From assembly GCA_016710275.1 (NCBI GenBank), contig JADJXS010000001.1:3596001-3660000 (forward strand): 64,000 bases of DNA. The letters are read 5' to 3'. A program made the translations under genes and the position numbers. Under the pieces are notes generated by a model, which was given only the letters and a program-made list of their open reading frames with translations, had not been told where the DNA came from and made no database searches. This DNA comes from Phycisphaerales bacterium (GTDB lineage Bacteria > Planctomycetota > Phycisphaerae > UBA1845 > Fen-1342). Below, one piece after another: positions 12,680-21,743 of this stretch (its first letter is position 1; the number at the start of each line of letters is the position of its first letter).

Positions 12680-14638
12680 TTATTGCCCCAGGGCCGCCGC
12701 CCGGAATAGCTGCACGTCACCGCCGGTGACCATCGCCCCGCCCAGCCGCCGCGGAATCGAGTTCGCGCCGATGTCGGTCGCGAACAGCTCAAACACCTCG
12801 TCCGTGCTGCGGTCCGCGACGAACAGCACACGGGCGCTGTCGGCCGTCCACGCCGCGCCGGCCGTCACGCTGGCGTTTCCGCCGCTGACCATCGAGCCGC
12901 TCAGCAGGCCGGGCACGTCCGAAGCATCCGCGGGCACATACCAGGCCTCGTAGGTGCTGGGGGTGGCCGTGTCGCCGATGAAGGCGATCCACCGCGAATC
13001 CGGCGACCAGGTGAAGGACTCGACCGCCTGCCCGGTGGTCAGGCCGCTGGTCAGGCGCGTCGGCGCCGCACCCGGTACAGCGGTCGTGACGTACAGGTCA
13101 TACGCCCCGTCCACTTCCGCGTCGGCGACGTACGCAAGCTGCTTGCCGTCGGGCGACCAGGCCAACAGCAGCGCCGCTTCGCCGCTGGTGAGATTGCCGC
13201 TGGCCTTGAACGGCTCCGCGCCGGCGGTCGGCGTAGTGACGAACACCTCGATCTGGAACAGCCCGTCCGGATCGCCGAGATAGGCGAGCCGCGCCCCGTC
13301 CGGCGACCACTCCCAACCGAAGATGCCGCTGGTGTTGGGTATCGATCCTCCGACGTTCTCCACCATCGAGGCGTCGGGCGTCGCGACGTACATCGAATAA
13401 GGCGTTCCGGATTCCGGCGTCGAGACGAATCCGACGAACTTGCCGGTGGGCGACCAGGCCGCCGAGGCGACGGTGCCGGTCGAGGTCGTGAAGGTGTCGA
13501 GGCGCGTCTTGGAAGAGCCGTCGGCCCGGAACACGTAGAGGGCGGTTCGCCCGAGCGCGTCCACGTCACCGCGCGCCAGAATTTCATTGGACGCGGGCGA
13601 CCAGGCCAACGAAGTCAGCCCGCTGGAAGAGCCGCTCGCGGCCGTCGAGATCCGCGCCGGCGAGGTTGATCCGTCGGCATCGACGACATAGAGATCCGCC
13701 AACCCGTCCGTGTGCGCATCCGCGAGATAGGCCAGCCGCCGGCCGTCCGGGGACCACGCGAAGGCGCTGACATCCGCCAGACCGGGCAGCGCGCCGCTCA
13801 CGCGCAGCGGCGGCTCCGCGCCGGCCGGATCGACGACGTACAACTCCATCACCGAGTCCGTGTCGCCGTCGGCGATGAACGCGAGCCGATTCGCATTGGG
13901 TGACCAGGCGAAGGCCGTCACATCGGCACTGCTGCCGAAGGGCGTCAGGTCAGCGGCCGACGCGGTGCTGTCAATCGGCAGGGCGAACAACTCGTCCACG
14001 CCGTCGGTGTTTCGATCGGCGCGCAGCGCCACGCGCGAGGTCGTGTCCAGCGCCAGTTCGGCGGACAGCGCGCCGGCCACGCCGGTGTAGCTGACGGCGC
14101 GCACCCGCACATGCCGAACGCCGCTGTCGGCGTGCAGCGTGATTGGCGCCGCTGTAGCCGCGCCGGGAACCACGGCGATGATGTCCGAGTCGGGCGGGGC
14201 CAACAGACTCAGGAACGACGAATAGACCACGAAGTAGGCGACCGCGACGTTCGTCGGGCGCGACCAGCGAATCTCATGGTGCGGCGGACCGAGTGCGTTG
14301 CGCGCGACGCGCACCTGCTGTGGGGCGGCGGGCGGCGTCGCGTCGGGAGTCGCATCGCCCGAAGGCCCCTGTGCGCCCGTCGGCCCGGCGGCGCCGGTCG
14401 AGCCGCTCACGCCGGCATCACCCTTGTCCCCCTTATCCCCCTTGGGGCCGACCGGTCCGGTGTCCCCCTTGTCGCCGGGCGGACCCTGGATGAACTGCGT
14501 CGCGTCAAGCGGGCTTTCCAGCACCTCGCCCGCAGTTTGCGGCTGGTTCGGGCAACCGCCGGCCAGCAGCGCCGCGAGGGTAATCGCGCAGGACGCGCAG
14601 AATGCAACGAGAACGGGGCGGTTCAACGCAGACGACAT
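12680..14638 (-). CDS. Lipoprotein with collagen-like stalk and TolB-type beta-propeller
   Basis: 652 residues. The signal sequence ends in the lipobox LLAGGC (about residue 29), so the protein should be lipid-anchored. Right after the anchor come about 15 uninterrupted Gly-X-Y triplets (from GPPGDKGDTGPVGPKGDKGD to GPSGDA, about 52-96), then a fibronectin-like segment (APQQVRVARN...EIRWSRP). The rest consists of about eight PD40/WD40-like repeats of the form WSPDGRRLAYLADAHTDG, which fold as a TolB/YncE-like propeller. A GGAG ribosome-binding site lies 7 bp before the ATG. Family knowledge suggests extracytoplasmic ligand or protein binding. The collagen stalk would hold the propeller away from the membrane. 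It has no operon partner and its ligand is unknown. Confidence 0.8.
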   Translation of the reverse strand: MSSALNRPVLVAFCASCAITLAALLAGGCPNQPQTAGEVLESPLDATQFIQGPPGDKGDTGPVGPKGDKGDKGDAGVSGSTGAAGPTGAQGPSGDATPDATPPAAPQQVRVARNALGPPHHEIRWSRPTNVAVAYFVVYSSFLSLLAPPDSDIIAVVPGAATAAPITLHADSGVRHVRVRAVSYTGVAGALSAELALDTTSRVALRADRNTDGVDELFALPIDSTASAADLTPFGSSADVTAFAWSPNANRLAFIADGDTDSVMELYVVDPAGAEPPLRVSGALPGLADVSAFAWSPDGRRLAYLADAHTDGLADLYVVDADGSTSPARISTAASGSSSGLTSLAWSPASNEILARGDVDALGRTALYVFRADGSSKTRLDTFTTSTGTVASAAWSPTGKFVGFVSTPESGTPYSMYVATPDASMVENVGGSIPNTSGIFGWEWSPDGARLAYLGDPDGLFQIEVFVTTPTAGAEPFKASGNLTSGEAALLLAWSPDGKQLAYVADAEVDGAYDLYVTTAVPGAAPTRLTSGLTTGQAVESFTWSPDSRWIAFIGDTATPSTYEAWYVPADASDVPGLLSGSMVSGGNASVTAGAAWTADSARVLFVADRSTDEVFELFATDIGANSIPRRLGGAMVTGGDVQLFRAAALGQ

Positions 14639-14782
14639 GGGCGCACTCCGCTGCGCGCGGGGAAACGCGCAATCGCTGCCGCCCGCCCATCGCGGAGCGC
14701 AGCAGCCCCCGCGGGGCGTATCGGCCCGAAGCGCGCTGGAAATCAGTCGCCCGTTCGGAGAGTCAGGAGGGCCGGGCGGCGG

Positions 14783-16984
14783 CTATTGCGCCAGAAGGAG
14801 GTCCACGAACAGGTCCAGGTCAAACAGGCGGATCGTGCCGTCACCGTCGAGATCGGCTCGCTCCAGTTGGCACTCGGGATGCAGCATCAGATACGTCCCG
14901 GGATCGACGAGCGCCAGGGTGAAGGGGTTGATGTCGAGATTCGTGATGTAGCCGTCGCAATCCATGTCGCCGATGAGGTTCGGATCGCGCGGCACTCCGC
15001 CCCGAAACACCTGCGCGTGAAACAGTGCGTAATCGTCGCCGGTCACCGCGCCATCCCCATCCATGTCGGCCGACATGCGGTCGCAATAGGGGAACTGCTC
15101 GTCGTAGAGGTATGGCTTCGTCACCGCCAGCACCATCGCCGTATGGTCGCCGCTGTTCACGGCACTGTCGCAGTTGCAATCACCGCGTGTGATGGCGGCG
15201 TGCACCGGCCAGCCCTGGTAGCGTCCCGCGCAGTCACCGTCCGCGGAGGCGGCGCTGCAGTCCGAGACGATCACCGCCGCGCTCTTGGCACTCAGGGAGA
15301 ACGGCGCCCCATAGGCGGCCAGTCCGGCGGCCGCTCGCTCCGCCGCCGTCAGGACGGCCCGCCGCTCATTCGAGTTGAGCAGCACGGCGCCATTGGCGAA
15401 GCGCCGCGCGAAGACCCCCGACTGCGGCTCGCTGAAAGGCCCGAGCGGATCGCCGAGCCAGGTCGGCAGCAGAAAGGCCTCCGGGTAGAAGGTGAAGTAG
15501 GCCGGGTTCCATAGCATCGGGTCAAACCCGAACCGCCCGTCCTCGTAGACCAGCATCGCGGCGCCGAGGAAGTAATTCAGGTCGGGCAGATTTGCTTCGA
15601 GGCGGCCGATCACATCCTCGCTGTGGTAGCGATGGATGACCCGCGCACCGAGCGCCATCGCCGCCGCAGCGTCGTTCAGCAGCCAGCGGAATTCCGCCGG
15701 CGTCTGGCGGCGCTTGAAGCTGTGCTCGTAGAACACATAATCCGCGTGCGGCGCCAGCGCCGCCGCCTGCCCGGTGTTCACGATCAGCTTGCCGCCCACC
15801 GCATGAAGCGCGGCGCGGACGTGATCGAGGTAGGCCTTGAAGTCTGCATCCGGCGGGTTCACCGCGTAACGCGACAGCGGCTGCCCTTTTCCCGGCCAAT
15901 GGTCGAAGCTGCTGCGAAGCAGTGCGGCGTTGTCGAACGAGATCGCGTTGGCATGCGGGTATTCCACCGTCAGCGCCTGCACCAGCGCCTGCGAGACGAA
16001 GTGCCGAACCTGCGGATTCGCCACGTCCATCACCGGGCGGCACAGGTAGGTCGTCTGACGAAGCATCCAGCCGCGCGAATAGAACTCGTAGAAGGGCCAG
16101 CGCCCGAACAGCCCCGGCCCCCACGGCTGCCAATCGGCCCGATCCGCGAGATTTCTCGGCGAGTAATAGCCGAAGGAATCCGGTCGCGGGTCGTACAGGT
16201 TTGCGTTGGTGCCGTTCAGACAGACGAACTGCCCGCTGGAATAATCCGTGCTCGGATACGGATAATGGGAGGGATCCGTCGGGCTTTGGGTCGTGATCGC
16301 ACTGTAATACACGCCCAGCGCCGCCGACGGGTTGACCGCCCGCACCTGCGCCCTGTAATTCTCCCAGAACTGGAAGTACCCCGCCGATGCCGCCGACGTC
16401 GGCGCCGTGTTGTAGTGCAGCACGAGGACTTCATAAAACCGATTGCGATCCGGGCGCTGATACAGATCCGCGCTGGCGAATGAGAACGCCAGGAACGGTC
16501 GTCGCCGCAGACCCGATCCGCCGCCGGCCAGCACATCCACCGGCGGTGCCGCGAGCCAATCGTCGCTCCAGTCGGCCGGCTGCTCAATCGGCACAAACGG
16601 CCCCTCGTAGCCGAACGGCGGTGGGGCCTCCTCATCCACTTCGCCGCAATTCGTCTGCGAAGGTTCGTCGCACGGCCCCGCCTCCGTTGCCGCGCCGGCC
16701 TCGCCGCCGCTCGGCTGGTTCCCCGCTTCTCCCGGCCCATCGCCCGGAGCAGCGGGAGTTCCCCCATCTGCCGGCCCACCGTCTTCGGATGGCGCGTCGT
16801 CATCCTCTCCCGGTAGCGCACCGGCGGCCGGCGGCGGCTCGGTCGCACCGCCCAGCGCGGCACCGCCGTCCTGAGCCGGCGCGCGAATTGCGCCAAAGGC
16901 CAGCAGAATCGCGCAGCAGGCGACAGCCAGCGGCAGCGTGCGACGATCGGCGATCGCGAGAGTCATGTGTCGTCGGCGGCACAT
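14783..16984 (-). CDS. Secreted putative glycoside hydrolase (TIM-barrel-like) with C-terminal dockerin-like repeats
   Basis: 733 residues from the ATG at 16984 (MCRRRHMTLAI), which gives a basic head and a clear signal peptide ending near APAQ; ATGs at 17032 and 16966 are alternatives. An acidic, Gly/Pro-rich linker (about 40-125) precedes a 450-residue central domain beginning RRRPFLAFSFASADLYQ, with AISFDNAALL, GGKLIVNTGQ and VIHRYHSED blocks that resemble barrel enzymes of the putative glycoside hydrolase (GHL) group. The C-terminus (about 600-733) holds calcium-loop repeats (CNCDSAVNSGD, ADMDGDGAVTGDD, GDMDCDGYITNLDINPF, ADLDGDGTIRLFDLDLF) as in dockerin/EF-hand modules. It is divergent from the GH13 lipoprotein, which suggests shared polysaccharide use. 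The catalytic assignment is inference. Confidence 0.65.
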   Translation of the reverse strand: MCRRRHMTLAIADRRTLPLAVACCAILLAFGAIRAPAQDGGAALGGATEPPPAAGALPGEDDDAPSEDGGPADGGTPAAPGDGPGEAGNQPSGGEAGAATEAGPCDEPSQTNCGEVDEEAPPPFGYEGPFVPIEQPADWSDDWLAAPPVDVLAGGGSGLRRRPFLAFSFASADLYQRPDRNRFYEVLVLHYNTAPTSAASAGYFQFWENYRAQVRAVNPSAALGVYYSAITTQSPTDPSHYPYPSTDYSSGQFVCLNGTNANLYDPRPDSFGYYSPRNLADRADWQPWGPGLFGRWPFYEFYSRGWMLRQTTYLCRPVMDVANPQVRHFVSQALVQALTVEYPHANAISFDNAALLRSSFDHWPGKGQPLSRYAVNPPDADFKAYLDHVRAALHAVGGKLIVNTGQAAALAPHADYVFYEHSFKRRQTPAEFRWLLNDAAAAMALGARVIHRYHSEDVIGRLEANLPDLNYFLGAAMLVYEDGRFGFDPMLWNPAYFTFYPEAFLLPTWLGDPLGPFSEPQSGVFARRFANGAVLLNSNERRAVLTAAERAAAGLAAYGAPFSLSAKSAAVIVSDCSAASADGDCAGRYQGWPVHAAITRGDCNCDSAVNSGDHTAMVLAVTKPYLYDEQFPYCDRMSADMDGDGAVTGDDYALFHAQVFRGGVPRDPNLIGDMDCDGYITNLDINPFTLALVDPGTYLMLHPECQLERADLDGDGTIRLFDLDLFVDLLLAQ

Positions 16985-17342
16985 TGCCGGCGCGACGACA
17001 GCCTGGTCCGAGAGCATGGCGCTTCCATCCATTCCGCGCGCAGCGCGGAGGGGTTGATCGCCTCACGACGTTCTTGTTAGTCCGGGTGGCGAGACCGGCC
17101 GGCCCGGGTGATCCGTCACGCCGCGTGGCGCGCAGTTCACCCGAGGCAAAAGACGCCCCATGCCCAATGGGCGTCACGACCGCTCTCGCACTCACTGAGG
17201 AATCGCACCGACCGCAGCGCAAACGCGGATCGAAGCGCGCTTCCCTCCTCCGTAACCGATATCGTACCCGACCACCCTGATACTTGAAACCCCCCAGAAA
17301 GGGACCGGGGACGCTGGATTCCGTGGCCGCTATCATCGCAAC
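16985..17342. other. Divergent intergenic region between two glycan-enzyme genes
   Basis: About 358 bp separate the dockerin hydrolase (minus) from the GH13 gene (plus). The only structure noted is an inverted repeat, GACGCCC at 17152-17158 and GGGCGTC at 17169-17175, with four Ts after it on the minus strand (17151-17148). It could be a weak attenuator in the minus-strand leader. No convincing promoter pair was found; a TATCAT at 17331-17336 lies too close to the GH13 start unless that transcript is leaderless. Confidence 0.3.
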
Positions 17343-19841
17343 ATGAACACGACCAACCCCTTCCGTTTCGGCCTGGCCTGGATTGTGATCGCGGGCGTCC
17401 TGGCCCCGCTGGCGGGCTGCGGAAATGCCGAACGCGGCTGGCCGCCCGCACCGCCGCTGGAGGCCCAATCCGCGGCGCAGACCACCGTTTCCATCGGCTC
17501 GGTCACCGCCGCACCACGACCTGCAGGCGGGTGGGATGCGACCTTCCGCTTCGTGGGGCCACGTTCGGCGCGGAGCGTTTCGGTCGCGGGCAGCTTCAAC
17601 CGCTGGGATCGCGAGGCGATGCCGCTGGTACGCGAAGCGGGGGATCTGTGGACGGGGACGCTGGTGCTCGGCTCGGGAATGCACGCCTACAAATTCGTCG
17701 TGGACGGGGAGCATTGGATCGCCGATCCGCGCAACGAGGATCGGGAGCCGGACAATCACGGCGGATTCAACTCGGTCCTGCGGCTCGGGGCGCTGGCGGG
17801 GCTGCGGGAATCAAGCGCGAAGCGCGGCGACGGCGCGATTGACGCGATCGGCGTGGAGCATGATCCCGCCCGCGGACAGTATTGGGAGCGTCTCGACGAC
17901 CGAAGGGCGCTGGTTCGAATCCGAACGCTGGCGCGCGACGTGGAAGAGGTGGAGCTGGTGATCCGCAACGGGGATCGCACGGCGATGACGCTGGCGGATG
18001 AGGGGCGGGTGTTCGATTTGTGGGAAGCGCAGGTGACGCTACCACGGCGCGGTTCGGTCGAGTATTCCTTTGTGCTCACGGACGGCGCGACGCGCCGCAG
18101 CACGGCGCGGACGGTTCGAACTCCAGCGGATGAACGCGGCATGTTTCAGACGCCCGACTGGGCCAAAGACGCGGTGTGGTACCAGGTCATGGTGGATCGA
18201 TTCCGCAACGGCGACCGCGCCAACGACCCGCCGAACGCGCACCCCTGGACCAGCGACTGGTTCGCGACTGCCGATTACGAGGCTCGCAGCGGGGAATCGT
18301 TCTACCAGTCGTTCGTCTTTCGCCGGCTCTACGGCGGCGACATCGCGGGACTGGAGCAATCCCTGCCCTATCTGCGCGAGCTGGGTGTTAACGCGATCTA
18401 TCTGAACCCGGTGTTCATCGCCGAGACGCACCACAAGTACGACGCCACCAACTTCCTGCACATTGATCCGCACTACGGCGCCGGCGCCGCGGATGATTAC
18501 GCTGAGATTGCCGCGCAGGAGGACCTGCTCGATCCGCAGACCTGGCGCTGGACGAAGAGCGACCGCGTTTTCCTGGCGTTTCTCAGGAAGGCCAAGGCGC
18601 AGGGCTTCCGCGTGATTCTTGACGGCGTGTTCAACCACGTCGGCACGGCCCACCCGGCGTTTGCGGACGTGGTGAAGAACGGGCGCGGATCGCGCTTCGC
18701 GGATTGGTTCGACGTGACGAGCTGGACGCCGTTTGAGTACAACGGCTGGGGCGGATTCGGCGGGTTGCCGGCGTTCCGCAAGACGCGCGACGGGCTTGCG
18801 AGCGAAGCGCTGGTCCGGCACATCTTCGACGTGACGCGCCGCTGGATGGACCCCGACGGCGACGGCGATCCCTCCGACGGCATCGACGGCTGGCGGCTGG
18901 ACGTGCCGAACGAAATTCCGCCGCAGTTCTGGGAGCGCTGGCGGGCGCACGTCAAGTCGATCAACCCGGACGCCTACATCACCGGCGAGATCTGGGATCG
19001 CGCGGAGACCTGGCTCGACGGGCGACACTTCGACGCCGTGATGAACTACGAGTTCTCGCGCCCGGCGATCGACTGGGCGCTCTTTCAGCGGCGCAAGATC
19101 ACGGCCTCGGAGCTGGATCGCCGGCTGCGTGAACTGCGGCTGGCCTATCCCTGGGCCGCGACGCTGGTGATGCAGAACCTGGTCGGCAGTCACGACACAG
19201 ACCGCGTGGCGTCGATGGCCCTGAACCCCGATCGCCTGTACGACCAGGAGAACCGCATTCAGGACAACGGGCCGAATTACAGCAACGCCAAGCCCGACGC
19301 GGTCTGCTATCAGCGCGTTCGCCTGCTGCTGCTGCTGCAAATGACCTACGTCGGCGCGCCGATGATCTGGTACGGCGATGAAGTCGGCATGTGGGGGGCG
19401 GATGATCCCACCTGCCGCAAGCCGATGCTGTGGAAGGATCTCGAGCCCTATGCAAACCCGCACGAGAACTTCGTGATGGAGGATCATCGGGCCTTCTACC
19501 AGCGCGCGATCGCGCTGCGTAATGCGCATGGGGCGCTGCGGCGCGGTGCGATTCGCACGCTGCTGACCGATGACTTTGCGGACGTGTGGGCGTTTGTGCG
19601 GAGCGACGACGCGGAGCACGTGCTGGTCGCGCTCAATGGCTCGGTGAACCCGCGCGCCGCGCGGATCCCCGTCGGCGAAGGGTTGCCAGGGCGCTGGCGG
19701 GTGGTCTTCTCCACACCGACCTCGACCGCTGATGCCGCGCAGCACGCCGAGGGCGCCGACGTGTCGGCCGATGCGGGCGGCGTCGTGACGCTGGAAATTC
19801 CCCCGTACAGCGGGGTGGTGCTGCGCAGCGGGCGCAAGTGA
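17343..19841 (+). CDS. Lipid-anchored GH13 alpha-amylase-family enzyme with glycogen-binding domain
   Basis: 832 residues, with signal and lipobox (VLAPLAGC, about residue 27) for attachment to a membrane. An AMPK/CBM48-type glycogen-binding domain follows (VAGSFNRWDREAMPLV...HAYKFVVDGEHWIADPRNED, about 75-145), then an N-domain like that of cyclomaltodextrinases. The catalytic barrel starts at DAVWYQVMVDRFRNGD and carries conserved region I DGVFNHVG, the nucleophile Asp520 in GWRLDVPNE, the acid/base Glu549 in ITGEIWD and the transition-state Asp618 in GSHDTDR. A C-terminal beta domain ends the protein. It should hydrolyse alpha-1,4-glucans or maltodextrins outside the cytoplasm, most like neopullulanase/cyclomaltodextrinase; the exact specificity is not predictable. 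The start is set by the signal sequence. Confidence 0.9.
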   Translation: MNTTNPFRFGLAWIVIAGVLAPLAGCGNAERGWPPAPPLEAQSAAQTTVSIGSVTAAPRPAGGWDATFRFVGPRSARSVSVAGSFNRWDREAMPLVREAGDLWTGTLVLGSGMHAYKFVVDGEHWIADPRNEDREPDNHGGFNSVLRLGALAGLRESSAKRGDGAIDAIGVEHDPARGQYWERLDDRRALVRIRTLARDVEEVELVIRNGDRTAMTLADEGRVFDLWEAQVTLPRRGSVEYSFVLTDGATRRSTARTVRTPADERGMFQTPDWAKDAVWYQVMVDRFRNGDRANDPPNAHPWTSDWFATADYEARSGESFYQSFVFRRLYGGDIAGLEQSLPYLRELGVNAIYLNPVFIAETHHKYDATNFLHIDPHYGAGAADDYAEIAAQEDLLDPQTWRWTKSDRVFLAFLRKAKAQGFRVILDGVFNHVGTAHPAFADVVKNGRGSRFADWFDVTSWTPFEYNGWGGFGGLPAFRKTRDGLASEALVRHIFDVTRRWMDPDGDGDPSDGIDGWRLDVPNEIPPQFWERWRAHVKSINPDAYITGEIWDRAETWLDGRHFDAVMNYEFSRPAIDWALFQRRKITASELDRRLRELRLAYPWAATLVMQNLVGSHDTDRVASMALNPDRLYDQENRIQDNGPNYSNAKPDAVCYQRVRLLLLLQMTYVGAPMIWYGDEVGMWGADDPTCRKPMLWKDLEPYANPHENFVMEDHRAFYQRAIALRNAHGALRRGAIRTLLTDDFADVWAFVRSDDAEHVLVALNGSVNPRAARIPVGEGLPGRWRVVFSTPTSTADAAQHAEGADVSADAGGVVTLEIPPYSGVVLRSGRK

Positions 19842-19859
19842 TCGCGTCGGTGGGGATGC

Positions 19860-21545
19860 TCACGCCTCGGGCGAATCGAGGAACTCGAACGGCCGCGGCG
19901 TGTGGCGCAGGATCCAGTCCATCGGCATGATGCTCTGAATCGCCGGATCGATGGTTTCCACTTCATCGGAAAGCGCTTGGGCCAGCCGGCGCACATCCGC
20001 CTCTCGACGCAGCAGCGCTTCGCCGATCACCGGGTCAAACTGCGTGCCGATGCCGTGGCGAATGATGTCGCAGGCCGCTTCGTGCGTCAGCGCCGGCTTA
20101 TAGACGCGATAGCTGGTCAGAGCGTCATAGACGTCCGCAACGGCTACCAGCCGGGCCGCCAGCGGGATGGCGGGGCCGGCGAGCCGGTCAGGGTAGCCGT
20201 TGCCGTCATACCATTCGTGATGATGCCGCGCGATCTCCTCGGCGATTCGGGCAAAGGCCGATCCCGGCATTCTCGCTCGCACCCCGGCGATGGCGTCCGC
20301 ACCGATGGCGGCGTGAGTGCGCATCACCTCCATCTCCGCTTCGGTCAGGCGCCCGGGTTTGAGCAGGATGCTGTCGGGGATGGCCACCTTGCCGATGTCA
20401 TGCAGCGGAACGGCGCGGCGCAGCTCGCTGACGAAAGCGTCGTCGATCTGCGGAAAGCGCGCATGGCCGCGCAGCTCTTCGGCCAATAGCAGCGTGATCG
20501 CGGTGACACGGTCCAGGTGGCGGGCGGTGTCGTGGTCGCGGCGCTCGGTCAGGCCGACCAGCGCCAGGACCAGCGCGTCGCGGGCCTCCTCGCGCCAGAA
20601 GCGCGACAGCAGCCCGGCGATGGCCGTTCCCGCAAAATTCGCCACCAGCTCCAGCGCCTGCTCAGTCCCCGCGGAAAAGCGCCCCTGCCCCGGGCCGCCC
20701 ACCAGCAGCACCCCGCGAAAGTCCGCGCCGTCGCCGGCCCGACCGGCGCTGATCGGAACGGCCACATACTCACCCGGCGCCCCCCACGGCAGGCAAAATG
20801 CCTCCGCGCTGCGACCGCCGGTACTTCGCACCCGCACGGCGCGCCCCGTTGCGATGGCTTCGGCCGCGATGCCGCGGTCGCGCGGAATGCAGCGCCGCCG
20901 CACGTCGGTGTCGGCGCCGACGGCCTCCGCGATGATGAACTCGCGCCCGCCGGCGGCCGGCAGCAGCAGTGCCGCGCGCTGCGCAAAGGCCAGTTGCGCC
21001 GCCGCGCACGTGATCCGCTCCATCACCTCGTCGGTCGATTCCTCGGCTGCCCCGGCGGTGGAAATCTCGAGCAGCGCCAGCAGCGTCTGCGTCTGCTCAG
21101 CCCGCAACCGGCGGCTGTTGATCAACTCGGAATTCGCAACCCCCAGCCGCTGCAGCGCCCGGATGCGCGTTCGCAGCTCCACGGGACGCAGCGGCAGCAG
21201 GGCGATCTCGTCCGCGCCCGCGGCCAGCCAGCGCTCCGCGATCTCCGGCGTGCCGCACAGCGCAATCGTGGGCACAACCATTTCGCGCTCGGCCCACATG
21301 GATTGCAGCAGCACGAGCTGCGCCTCGGCCGCCTCAGCCAGCTCATCCGCGGCCAGAATCGTCAGGTCAAACGGCCGCAGCAGGTTGCCGGCGCTTTCGG
21401 CCAGCTCATCCGCCTCCGCCCAGCGCATTTCTGCAAATGGATCGAGCGCGGCGGAAAGCTCGAGGCGCAGCGGCAGCGGAGCGCCGACCACCAGGATCGA
21501 CGCCGACTCCGGCGTTGCCGTCGGACCACCTTCCTGCCGAAACAT
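19860..21545 (-). CDS. HD-GYP domain phosphodiesterase with pseudo-receiver and GAF domains
   Basis: 561 residues from the ATG at 21545, with GGGAG 6 bp upstream. The N-terminal about 120 residues have a receiver-like pattern (ASILVVGAPLPLRLEL...VVPTIALCG...LPLRPVELRTRIRAL) but lack the acidic pair and a clear phospho-acceptor Asp. A GAF-like segment follows (about 150-320). The C-terminal half is an HD-GYP domain: HDIGKVAIPDSILLKPG, THAAIGADAI, HHHEWYDGNGYPDRLAG and VADVYDALTS, with all metal-binding His/Asp residues and the GYP triplet present. Such enzymes hydrolyse cyclic di-GMP (some act on cGAMP). The stop lies 18 bp from that of the convergent GH13 gene. It is a soluble protein, so GAF ligand binding is the likely input. 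Confidence 0.9.
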   Translation of the reverse strand: MFRQEGGPTATPESASILVVGAPLPLRLELSAALDPFAEMRWAEADELAESAGNLLRPFDLTILAADELAEAAEAQLVLLQSMWAEREMVVPTIALCGTPEIAERWLAAGADEIALLPLRPVELRTRIRALQRLGVANSELINSRRLRAEQTQTLLALLEISTAGAAEESTDEVMERITCAAAQLAFAQRAALLLPAAGGREFIIAEAVGADTDVRRRCIPRDRGIAAEAIATGRAVRVRSTGGRSAEAFCLPWGAPGEYVAVPISAGRAGDGADFRGVLLVGGPGQGRFSAGTEQALELVANFAGTAIAGLLSRFWREEARDALVLALVGLTERRDHDTARHLDRVTAITLLLAEELRGHARFPQIDDAFVSELRRAVPLHDIGKVAIPDSILLKPGRLTEAEMEVMRTHAAIGADAIAGVRARMPGSAFARIAEEIARHHHEWYDGNGYPDRLAGPAIPLAARLVAVADVYDALTSYRVYKPALTHEAACDIIRHGIGTQFDPVIGEALLRREADVRRLAQALSDEVETIDPAIQSIMPMDWILRHTPRPFEFLDSPEA

Positions 21546-21743
21546 CACGACTCCCGCAAACCGCCGCACGCCCCCCGGAGGACGGCCGGCAGGCCCGCAA
21601 TCTTCATCGTCGCAGGCGCAGGGGGGCTGCACGTCGATTGTGCGGGCGCGGAACCTGCCGCTTCGCCGGGCGCAGCGGCCGCTAATTCCTGCTGCGCTGA
21701 AAGGGTGAGGATTGCCGCTGGAGCCGGCGCGCGCGAGCGGCCG

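Noticed and set aside
17152..17175. Inverted repeat as an intrinsic terminator
   Set aside because: Only a 7 bp stem and four Ts, placed upstream of the minus-strand gene rather than after one; kept only as a weak possibility in the intergenic note.
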